Of a stretch of 15,281 nt of DNA, positions 1-6,628 are shown in pieces. The stretch comes from Pseudomonadota bacterium. Lineage in GTDB: Bacteria > Pseudomonadota > Gammaproteobacteria > Enterobacterales > Enterobacteriaceae. The stretch covers positions 1 to 15,281 of the forward strand of contig JAEYFY010000446.1 in the NCBI GenBank assembly GCA_023454395.1, given 5' to 3'. The number at the start of each line of letters is the position of its first letter. Within the stretch, counting starts at the first letter, position 1. Made by a program: the position numbers and the translations under genes. Under the pieces are notes generated by a model. The model had not been told where the DNA came from and made no database searches. It worked only from the letters and a program-made list of their open reading frames with translations.

Positions 1-2
1 GA

Positions 3-39
3 ACCCCCGCCCAAACAAAATGTACTTATGAATGGGGGT
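3..39 (+). promoter_or_regulatory. Hairpin that can cover the ribosome binding site of the small ORF
   Basis: ACCCCC at 3-8 is the exact complement of GGGGGT at 34-39, with a 25-base loop. The G-run is the only Shine-Dalgarno-like sequence before the ATG at 45, at a spacing of 6. Folding would therefore hide the ribosome binding site. The arms are visible in the sequence; a regulatory role is inference, and the window edge may cut off more of the structure. Confidence 0.3.
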
Positions 40-44
40 AATTT

Positions 45-137
45 ATGCTGATTTTCCTAGCTGAATGTTTTATCGGTCTAGCATCAATTGCTCTTACTCA
101 CCGTGTATTAACGTTGTACGGTAATAACAAGAAGTGA
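45..137 (+). CDS. Possible 30-residue hydrophobic membrane peptide
   Basis: The ORF starts ATG at 45 after a G-rich Shine-Dalgarno stretch and ends TGA at 135-137. The peptide begins MLIFLAECFIGLASIAL, a hydrophobic run long enough to cross the membrane once, and ends in a polar basic tail (LYGNNKK). This is the layout of many small enterobacterial membrane proteins and of some type I toxins, but I do not recognise the sequence. It is followed about 45 bases later by a terminator hairpin that reads on the plus strand, which supports a short transcription unit. It could also be a chance ORF, since the upstream context is outside the window. Confidence 0.4.
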   Translation: MLIFLAECFIGLASIALTHRVLTLYGNNKK

Positions 138-182
138 TGATACCCGCTAGCTAAAATAAGTGATTAATTATTACTTATAACT

Positions 183-218
183 AAAAGTCCTATATCTATT
201 TCATGATTTAGGACTTTT
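183..218. terminator. Bidirectional terminator between the small ORF and zapD
   Basis: A perfect 10-bp stem, AAAAGTCCTA (183-192) with TAGGACTTTT (209-218), encloses a 16-base loop. The A/T ends of the stem give a U-rich 3' side in both directions. It lies about 40 bases after the zapD stop on the minus strand, so it probably ends the zap transcript. On the plus strand it would end the transcript of the small ORF. Confidence 0.65.
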
Positions 219-258
219 ATAATTATGTACATATCTTTTCTTAAAAAATGTAGTAATT

Positions 259-1611
259 CTATTGAAAATAACCTTCAATTAATTTTATTTTTTCAATATC
301 TAATGTATTAGTATATTGATGTAATAATGTCCAAGCTTGAATATAATCATATTTAGCTTTAATTAAATCTTGTTGAGCGCGATATAATAATTCTTCAGAA
401 TTAAGAACATCGACCATTGTTCTCTGCCCACCAATGTAACTTTTTTGAGTTGCATCTAATTGCAATTTAGCAGAGGAAACGGATTGCTCATAGGCATTCA
501 ATTTAATATCACTCGTTGTACATATTTGATATTGATGACGTAGTTCTTGCGTGATTTGCTGGATAATTGCATCTCTTTCAAAAGCACTCATTTGATACAA
601 TGCAGTAGATTGACGCATTGAAGCTGTTGTTTTTCCACCATTAAATAAAGGCAGGCTGACATAAAAGCCAACATTCGCTGATTGATATTTTTGATTTACG
701 GTATTATTGCTATCTGAATCACTATTAGAATAAGACGCATAGAGTTGCACTGTTGGGAAAAATTCACCTCTATTTTTTTCTACTTCTTGTTTTGCTATTG
801 CCATTTCATAACGAGCGGTTTGAATATTAAGGTTGTTTTGCATAGCTTCATTTTCCCATGACTCGTAATTATTGGGAGTGATAGGTTGTAATATAAAGTT
901 ATTATTGCTTAGTTTTGCGATATGTTCTGCATAAGGTAGTGGTGTACCAATCATTGAACTTAGTTTATTTTTAGCATTATCTAACTCAAGCTGAATATCC
1001 GTATATTGAGATTGAGTTAAATATAATCGTGTTTGGATCTCTGAAATATCTGTTTTTGTTCCTTCCCCTAATTCGAATAAACGTTGACTTGATATTAGCT
1101 GTTGTTTATAAATCTCTTGCTGTGAAAGATTTAATAATAATTTATCCTGCGCATAAGCCAATTCTATGTAATTATCCACTAATCTGATCACTAGCTCGGA
1201 AAATTTCACTTGATAGCGGCTGTCTGATAATAATGTTTTGATTACTGATGATTTGTAATCACTAAATGCCGTGTAATCAAAAAGTGGTTGGCTAATAATG
1301 GCACTGACAGAATGGCTTTGGTAATTTTGATATTCTGTTTTTTCTATTTCTCCTCGATTCGTATTAATAGGATAAACTTTCCGTTGCCAATTTCGTGGGT
1401 TATTTTGATAGTTGACATGTACACTTGGGAGTAATTGAGATAATCCAATGTTTTCATACTCTTTACCCGCAACCTGTTCTTTAATTGCAGCATTAAACGT
1501 CGGATCATTTTTTACGGCTAAGAAATAAAGATCAGACAAGCTGATCGCTAAAGCGTGAAAACTTAGCATCCATATAAATAAAATGGCAGAGAGTTTTTTT
1601 ATTTGCATCAT
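259..1611 (-). CDS. zapD: Outer membrane channel of the ZapA type I secretion system (TolC family)
   Basis: At 450 residues this is a typical TolC/PrtF-type outer membrane factor. It should form the trimeric beta-barrel and periplasmic tunnel through which the protease leaves the cell. The N-terminus (MMQIKKLSAILFIWMLSFHALA) is a clear signal peptide with likely cleavage after ALA near residue 22. The start of the mature protein (LYFLAVKNDPTFNAA) is the conserved N-terminal helix of the family, and the rest is largely helical with the usual internal duplication. The start ATG overlaps the zapC stop by one base (TAATG on the minus strand), so translation is probably coupled. It is the last gene of the operon and is followed by a terminator. 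The assignment rests on family resemblance plus the complete zapA-B-C-D order. Confidence 0.93.
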   Translation of the reverse strand: MMQIKKLSAILFIWMLSFHALAISLSDLYFLAVKNDPTFNAAIKEQVAGKEYENIGLSQLLPSVHVNYQNNPRNWQRKVYPINTNRGEIEKTEYQNYQSHSVSAIISQPLFDYTAFSDYKSSVIKTLLSDSRYQVKFSELVIRLVDNYIELAYAQDKLLLNLSQQEIYKQQLISSQRLFELGEGTKTDISEIQTRLYLTQSQYTDIQLELDNAKNKLSSMIGTPLPYAEHIAKLSNNNFILQPITPNNYESWENEAMQNNLNIQTARYEMAIAKQEVEKNRGEFFPTVQLYASYSNSDSDSNNTVNQKYQSANVGFYVSLPLFNGGKTTASMRQSTALYQMSAFERDAIIQQITQELRHQYQICTTSDIKLNAYEQSVSSAKLQLDATQKSYIGGQRTMVDVLNSEELLYRAQQDLIKAKYDYIQAWTLLHQYTNTLDIEKIKLIEGYFQ

Positions 1612-2936
1612 TATTCTTCCGTTAATGAAGTATGGATCCTATCTAAAACAGGTTTGAAGAGATAATTTAGTAATGAGCGATCGCCTGTGTTAATAAATAC
1701 ATCAACTGGCATTCCAGCCTTTAATTTATTTTTATTGTCTGCAAGAAGAGTATTATCTTTAACATTAATAAATACTTGGTAATAAGGCTCTGTTGTTCTT
1801 TCATCAATAAGTCTATCAGCGGAAATTAATGTGACTTCACCAGGAATTTTAGGTGTTGTATTTTGATTGAATGCGCTAAACATTAAATCAACAGGAAGAC
1901 CAAGGGTAACTTTATCAATAAGGTGAGGTGCTAAACGTGCCTCAATAATTAATTGATGATCTTGAGGAACAACTTCCATGAGTGTTTGACCTGTTCTTAC
2001 AACACCACCTTGGGTAAAAACAGATAAATCCATCACTATTCCTGAAATAGGCGCCGTAATTTGCATCTTTTTCAGTTTATCTATTTCAATGATAAGTTGT
2101 TTTTCTGTTTCACTTATTTGTAACTGAACTTGGTTAAGATCAGTACGTGCCGATTGGTAAAAATTAGCATTACGTTGCAATATTTTTTGTTGATATTCTA
2201 ACTTTTGTTTTTCTAGCGTACTTATTTGCCCATAGGTATCATTAAGATGATTGTTATTTTCAGCAAGTTCACGCTCAATTTCTTGATAACGATGACGGGG
2301 AATATACCCCTCATTAGCAAGGGTGTATAAATCTTTGATTTGAGTTTTTAAGCTATCAATTTGATGTTGTTTGTTTAGCGTAGATCTTTTTAAATGGACT
2401 AAACGATTAGAAATACCATCAATAATAGCGTTGTAGCCATTTATTTCACTATGCAATTCAATATACTTTTCATTAAGTAATTTATTTTGCAATAGAGATA
2501 ATTTATTTAAATTCTCAGAAGGAGAATAGTATTTCTCACTGGGATCTAAGATAAACTCTGTTTTTTCATTTAATTGAGCATATAAGCGTTGTTGAGTAAT
2601 CAATAAATTATCATATTGTTCGGATAAAGATTTGACTAAAGCTTTCGATTGAATAGGGCTTAATTGAATAAGAGTTTGACCTTCTATTACGCTATCACCA
2701 TTTTTCACTAAAATATCAGTAATAATACCTTCTACTGAAGCTTGAACACTCTTTTTATTACCTGAAATTGAAACATTTCCTTTCGCAGATACGCCTTTAT
2801 CTAAAGGCGCAAAAGCGGCCCAAAAAATAAAAATAGCAAGACCTAAAAGAATAACTGACCATCCTATTATTAAGAATTTTCTAGGATCATCTGAAATACC
2901 ATGAACAATATCGATTTCATTTTTTTTTGTGATCAT
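1611..2936 (-). CDS. zapC: Membrane fusion protein of the ZapA type I secretion system (HlyD/PrtE family)
   Basis: This 441-residue adaptor should bridge the inner-membrane ABC exporter ZapB and the outer-membrane channel ZapD. A short cytoplasmic N-terminus is followed by one transmembrane helix at about residues 24-43 (IGWSVILLGLAIFIFWAAFAP). Next comes a biotinyl-lipoyl-like half-motif (GIITDILVKNGDSVIEGQ, about 70-87). A long Q/L/E-rich coiled-coil hairpin spans roughly 95-290, and the second lipoyl half with beta-barrel follows (TAPISGIVMDLSVFTQGGVV and onward). This order is diagnostic for HlyD/PrtE proteins. It lies 16 bases downstream of zapB and overlaps zapD by one base. Its ribosome binding site is weak (GAGAAA), in line with translation being carried over from zapB. 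Confidence 0.93.
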   Translation of the reverse strand: MITKKNEIDIVHGISDDPRKFLIIGWSVILLGLAIFIFWAAFAPLDKGVSAKGNVSISGNKKSVQASVEGIITDILVKNGDSVIEGQTLIQLSPIQSKALVKSLSEQYDNLLITQQRLYAQLNEKTEFILDPSEKYYSPSENLNKLSLLQNKLLNEKYIELHSEINGYNAIIDGISNRLVHLKRSTLNKQHQIDSLKTQIKDLYTLANEGYIPRHRYQEIERELAENNNHLNDTYGQISTLEKQKLEYQQKILQRNANFYQSARTDLNQVQLQISETEKQLIIEIDKLKKMQITAPISGIVMDLSVFTQGGVVRTGQTLMEVVPQDHQLIIEARLAPHLIDKVTLGLPVDLMFSAFNQNTTPKIPGEVTLISADRLIDERTTEPYYQVFINVKDNTLLADNKNKLKAGMPVDVFINTGDRSLLNYLFKPVLDRIHTSLTEE

Positions 2937-2952
2937 AATAGTTTTCTCAATA

Positions 2953-4692
2953 TTAAATATTGCTTTGAGTTATTGGTATAGTTGTTGGTGTTGGCGTACT
3001 CTTTATTACTGATGAGTTATTTAACTCAGCAATAACGGCTGTTGTAGAGCCAAATAATTTGGTGTGACCATCGAAAAGAACTAAGAGTTTATTGGTCACT
3101 GAAAGTAACTGTTTTTGGTGTGTAATTAATATTACGGTTTTTTTATTCTGCTTAAGTATATGAATTGCCTGCATTAAAGCTTTAATGCCCAAATCATCCA
3201 AATTAGAATTGGGTTCATCTAAAACGACTAGTGCAGGATCACCATATAATGCACGAGCTAACGCAATACGTTGTCGTTGCCCTCCTGATAATCCTTCACC
3301 ATGAGCGCCAATAACAGTTTCATAACCATTAGGAAAACGTAAAATCATTTCATGAACATTTGCCATCATTGCAGCTTGAGTGACTTTTTGAGGGTCTACT
3401 TCAGAAAAGCGAGCAATATTTTCGGCAATCGTGCCAGGGAAAAGGGCGATTTCTTGAGGAAGGTATCCAATATATTGGCCAACTTCACTTTTATTCCATT
3501 GATATATATCTGCATTATCAAGACGTATGGCACCTGTTTTAACTTCCCATATGCCAACAATAAATTTAGCTAAAGAGGATTTTCCTGAAGCACTCGGGCC
3601 AATAATACCAAGTACATCGCTGGGGCTGAGTGAAAAATGAATATTATTTAATAGAGTGCGTTCCGTTTGAGGGTATTGAGCTTGATTAATATTTACCGTT
3701 AATTCACCTTTAGGAGCAGGTAGCGCCATTTTTTTATTTTCTTCAGGGTACGTTTTTAATAGCGTGGTTAATCTTTTATAAGCTTCTTTACTACTATCCC
3801 AGTTTTTCCATACACCAATAACTTGTTCAATCGGTGCTAAAGCACGACCTAATAGTATTGATCCTGCGATCATCATCCCTGGGCTAATTGTATTATCTAT
3901 TGCTAGCCATCCGCCTAATCCTAGCATTAAAGATTGCAGTGCCATTCGGGTGACTTTTGTTATTGCATTGATACCTGCGGCATTATCACTTGCATGAGTT
4001 TGCGCTTGTAGGTATTTAAAGTGAGCGACTTGCCATTGGTTACGTAAATAACCTAGCATTCCCATTGCTTCAATAGGCTGTGGATGTTCAAAATGATGAC
4101 CTTGTATTACCTGAGCTTGATTAGCAAACTCATTGGCCTTTTTTAATGATGATCGAGACAAGTATTCATTAAGAATTGCTAAAGAAAATAAAACGCTCGC
4201 ACCACATAATGCAAATAATCCTAACCATGGATTAAATAATGCGATAACAAGAAGATAAATAGGGAACCAAGGTAAATCAAAAAATGCAAAAATAGCGTGG
4301 CTTGTAATAAATTGCCTAATAGTCACTAAGTCATTAAATGCTAAAGAGGAATTAATACCGGGCATTTTGTTTAATTTTGCTTGATATGCAGCGGTATAAA
4401 TTCTTGAGTTTAAGGATAAATCAAGTTTGTTACTCATTCTAATGACAATAATGCTTCTTAAGTATTCTAATCCTCCCATAAAAATAAATAATGCTAACAT
4501 GATGAGCGTTAGCATTAATAAAGTCATTTCATTGCCTGAAGGCAAGACGCGATCATAAACTTGTAACATATAAATGGAAGGAACTAACATTAAAATATTT
4601 ATTAAGGCTGTAAATATTCCAATGGAAAGAAAGACTTTTTTTCTTTCTTTTATAATATTTGTTATTTCATTATTGTTTTTGTTTACTGACAT
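2953..4692 (-). CDS. zapB: ABC exporter of the ZapA type I secretion system (PrtD family)
   Basis: A 579-residue half-transporter with an N-terminal membrane domain (about 20-310) and a C-terminal ATPase domain. It should dimerise in the inner membrane, recognise the C-terminal signal of the RTX protease and drive export. The ATPase motifs are intact: Walker A GPSASGKS (365-372), Q-loop Gln413 (GYLPQEIALF), signature LSGGQ (468-472), Walker B LVVLDEP (488-494) and switch histidine 525. There is no N-terminal C39 peptidase-like domain, as expected for PrtD-type exporters of proteases as opposed to HlyB. The C-terminus carries a low-complexity Thr/Pro/Ile tail. The ATG is preceded by AGGAAT. 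It is the first of the three exporter genes and is separated from zapA by 167 bases containing a terminator hairpin. Confidence 0.95.
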   Translation of the reverse strand: MSVNKNNNEITNIIKERKKVFLSIGIFTALINILMLVPSIYMLQVYDRVLPSGNEMTLLMLTLIMLALFIFMGGLEYLRSIIVIRMSNKLDLSLNSRIYTAAYQAKLNKMPGINSSLAFNDLVTIRQFITSHAIFAFFDLPWFPIYLLVIALFNPWLGLFALCGASVLFSLAILNEYLSRSSLKKANEFANQAQVIQGHHFEHPQPIEAMGMLGYLRNQWQVAHFKYLQAQTHASDNAAGINAITKVTRMALQSLMLGLGGWLAIDNTISPGMMIAGSILLGRALAPIEQVIGVWKNWDSSKEAYKRLTTLLKTYPEENKKMALPAPKGELTVNINQAQYPQTERTLLNNIHFSLSPSDVLGIIGPSASGKSSLAKFIVGIWEVKTGAIRLDNADIYQWNKSEVGQYIGYLPQEIALFPGTIAENIARFSEVDPQKVTQAAMMANVHEMILRFPNGYETVIGAHGEGLSGGQRQRIALARALYGDPALVVLDEPNSNLDDLGIKALMQAIHILKQNKKTVILITHQKQLLSVTNKLLVLFDGHTKLFGSTTAVIAELNNSSVIKSTPTPTTIPITQSNI

Positions 4693-4822
4693 AGTGTTAT
4701 TCCTGATTTTATTCCTATCTGTTTTATTGCTATTTACTGCATTTCTTCTATCTATATGAAGTGATAACTCTATCTTTTCTTTAATAAGATAATATAAAAA
4801 TAACTCCTTATAGGTAAAAGAA

Positions 4823-4850
4823 AGGTAGGAGAAATATCTCTCTCCTACCT
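4823..4850 (-). terminator. Intra-operon terminator between zapA and zapB
   Basis: AGGTAGGAGA (4823-4832) and TCTCCTACCT (4841-4850) form a perfect 10-bp stem with an 8-base loop. It begins about ten bases after the zapA stop codon. Read on the minus strand the stem is followed by a T-rich run (TTCTTTT), as in an intrinsic terminator. Partial termination here would make more protease mRNA than exporter mRNA. The stem could also protect the 3' end of the zapA message. Confidence 0.7.
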
Positions 4851-4859
4851 AATGATAAA

Positions 4860-6284
4860 TTAAACAATAATGTCAGTTTCGTAATTAATAAATCCTACAA
4901 TGTCAATTTTGAAATCAGGGCTATATCCATATCCATAAGCATTAATAGCAAGTTCACTTGAGTTTGTTGATTGATCATATTTAATGGTTGCTTCACCCGA
5001 GCGACCTGTAAAATTATCAACAAAGTTAAGGAATTTATGGCCAAAGGTATCGTCGATTAATTCTGATAAATTAATCTTATCAATACCTGATTTGAAGTCC
5101 ATTATCTTGTCAGCAGCAGAGGTTAAAGAGTCGGTGATCTTTTTATAAACAAAGGTATTGCTACCTGTACCGCCCCATAATATATCTTGGCCACCGCCAC
5201 CATACAGTATGTCGTTACCGCCACCACCGATGAGAATATTATCAGCATCATTTCCATAGATAGTATCATTACCAGAGCCACCGATTGCATTTTCTATTGT
5301 AACGCCTTGTGCAATAGAAACGTTTTTCTGTAGTCCGCCAACATCAGAGAAATGACCCTCACGTAAGTCAATAACTTGATCTTGATAATATCCTGAGAAG
5401 TCAAAAGTATCGTTACCCGCACTGTCCCAAACTGAGAAGATTAATTTATCACTGCTACTTGTTGCCGTGTAATAATTAATACCTGTGTTTGAGTTAAAAC
5501 CATAAACATCATCACCTGTTCTGGTTGTGGTATTTGCGCCATAAAGATATTGCATTGCTGAAATATCATGAAGTAAAGGAGCGCCTGCATAAGCACCTTG
5601 GAAGTGCGCACCTGTTTCATATTCTTCCCAATAACTCATAACAGTATATTGGCGACTATCTTCAGCATAGTCAGACTTTAAATATCCAGGTACGTTTTGC
5701 CCTGCGTTATAATCGCCAGGATGCATTAAACCAAGCGCATGACCAATTTCATGGATAATAGTTAAACGACCATAATTACCTAATTCAGGCGTTGTATTTT
5801 TTGCATCATAATAGTCACTAAACCAAGCTTGCCCTGAAAGATCACGACCATAACTATAGGTATTTGGCAAAGTTGCATAAGCTTGGAATTTGCCGTATGG
5901 ATCAGTAATATTACCAAAAGTAATATCTGATTTTACACCTGGCGCTACTTCGGTAAATTTGATATTTGCAATATCAGACCATGCATCTAAAGATTGTCTT
6001 GCATGATCTTTTTGTGCTGAATTAAATCCATAGGGATTTTTATCACCAAAATCATTAAACTTTTTACCAGCCCAAGTTGGGAATGAATATGTCACTTCTG
6101 CCGCTTGTCCAATAACATACTTTCCATTCCATGTGGAATTTTCTCGTGCAATATGTTTTCCAGCAGTATCATAATCAAAAGAAGGTAGAGTTTTAGCTGA
6201 GAAATTATAAAAAATTCCACTTTTATCTAATAAGTCAGAAACATTAGATAATCCTACTGCTTTTTTTAATAAAGAAGAACCCAT
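4860..6284 (-). CDS. zapA: Serralysin-family secreted zinc metalloprotease ZapA (RTX protease)
   Basis: A 474-residue extracellular metalloprotease of the serralysin family (M10B); ZapA of P. mirabilis is known for cleaving IgA and other host proteins and is expressed in swarmer cells. There is no Sec signal. A short propeptide-like N-terminus (about 1-50) precedes the catalytic domain (STWNGKYVIG onward). The zinc site HEIGHALGLMH spans 178-188, with ligands His178, His182 and His188 and catalytic Glu179. The Met-turn VMSYW has Met216 and the extra ligand Tyr218. Calcium-binding RTX repeats (GGSGNDTIYG, GGNDILYGG, GGQDILWGG) lie at about 335-378. The protein ends DIIV, an acidic residue plus three hydrophobic ones, the classic type I secretion end. 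The Shine-Dalgarno GGAGG is strong, and an in-frame TGA 18 bases upstream fixes this ATG as the start. It is the first gene of the zapABCD group. Confidence 0.96.
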   Translation of the reverse strand: MGSSLLKKAVGLSNVSDLLDKSGIFYNFSAKTLPSFDYDTAGKHIARENSTWNGKYVIGQAAEVTYSFPTWAGKKFNDFGDKNPYGFNSAQKDHARQSLDAWSDIANIKFTEVAPGVKSDITFGNITDPYGKFQAYATLPNTYSYGRDLSGQAWFSDYYDAKNTTPELGNYGRLTIIHEIGHALGLMHPGDYNAGQNVPGYLKSDYAEDSRQYTVMSYWEEYETGAHFQGAYAGAPLLHDISAMQYLYGANTTTRTGDDVYGFNSNTGINYYTATSSSDKLIFSVWDSAGNDTFDFSGYYQDQVIDLREGHFSDVGGLQKNVSIAQGVTIENAIGGSGNDTIYGNDADNILIGGGGNDILYGGGGQDILWGGTGSNTFVYKKITDSLTSAADKIMDFKSGIDKINLSELIDDTFGHKFLNFVDNFTGRSGEATIKYDQSTNSSELAINAYGYGYSPDFKIDIVGFINYETDIIV

Positions 6285-6285
6285 A

Positions 6286-6300
6286 ATATCCTCCGGATAT
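6286..6300 (-). promoter_or_regulatory. zapA ribosome binding site inside a small dyad
   Basis: Just before the zapA ATG the minus strand reads ATATCC-GGA-GGATAT. The 6-bp arms (6286-6291 and 6295-6300) flank a 3-base centre, and the GGAGG Shine-Dalgarno lies across loop and arm. A tight hairpin could slow initiation. The dyad is seen directly; the function is inferred. Confidence 0.3.
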
Positions 6301-6562
6301 CAAGTTTAGGTTAAGTTTATTTTCATATTGAAAATAGTTTAATTATCTAGCGAATGCTAGAGATAATAAAGATAGACATTTATTAACATTAATCTAGAGG
6401 GGGAAAATAAGTTTTTAAATAATTGTGAAGTAAGGTGTGTTTTAAGTCAGAATAATTTAATTAAGTAAATAGAACTTAGGTTACCTTATCAATAGGGATG
6501 TTTTTAAACGTTATTATATAATACGGTCATGATTTTATAATATTATATATATTACTTTGTTA

Positions 6563-6594
6563 TTATAAGGTTTAGGTAAATTTAAACCTTATAA
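6563..6594 (-). terminator. Terminator-like hairpin after the serralysin paralogue
   Basis: TTATAAGGTTTA (6563-6574) and TAAACCTTATAA (6583-6594) form a perfect 12-bp stem with an 8-base loop. It starts about 35 bases after the paralogue's stop codon. The 3' flank on the minus strand is AT-rich but not a pure T-run, so termination may be incomplete. It suggests that the paralogue is transcribed separately from zapA. Confidence 0.5.
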
Positions 6595-6628
6595 TTTATC
6601 CGTTTATTGTTTACTGTAATTAGTGATG

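Larger units (their letters stand above)
6285..6628 (-). promoter_or_regulatory. AT-rich intergenic region upstream of zapA; should contain its promoter
   Basis: These 344 bases hold no convincing ORF. They contain the terminator of the upstream paralogue at 6563-6594 and an imperfect dyad at 6342-6366 (ATTATCTAGC and GCTAGAGATAAT, a 2-base bulge) in the probable zapA leader. Weak minus-strand sigma70-like boxes exist (TTGATA at 6487-6492 with TATTTA at 6466-6471, spacing 15), and a lone TATAAT at 6513-6518. None is good enough to call a start site. Known zapA control is linked to swarming, so an activator-dependent promoter would be expected to look weak. Confidence 0.4.

Noticed and set aside
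3352..3573. Plus-strand ORF of 73 codons inside zapB
   Set aside because: It lies wholly antisense to the ATPase domain of zapB, has no ribosome binding site and no recognisable product.
4574..4759. Plus-strand ORF of 61 codons with hydrophobic residues at the 5' end of zapB
   Set aside because: The hydrophobic look comes from the complement of A-rich leader and lysine codons; there is no good start context.
5150..5290. Short tandem DNA similarities in zapA (and at 6920-7100 in the paralogue) as possible CRISPR or minisatellite
   Set aside because: They are in-frame codons for the RTX nonapeptide repeats, not spaced direct repeats.
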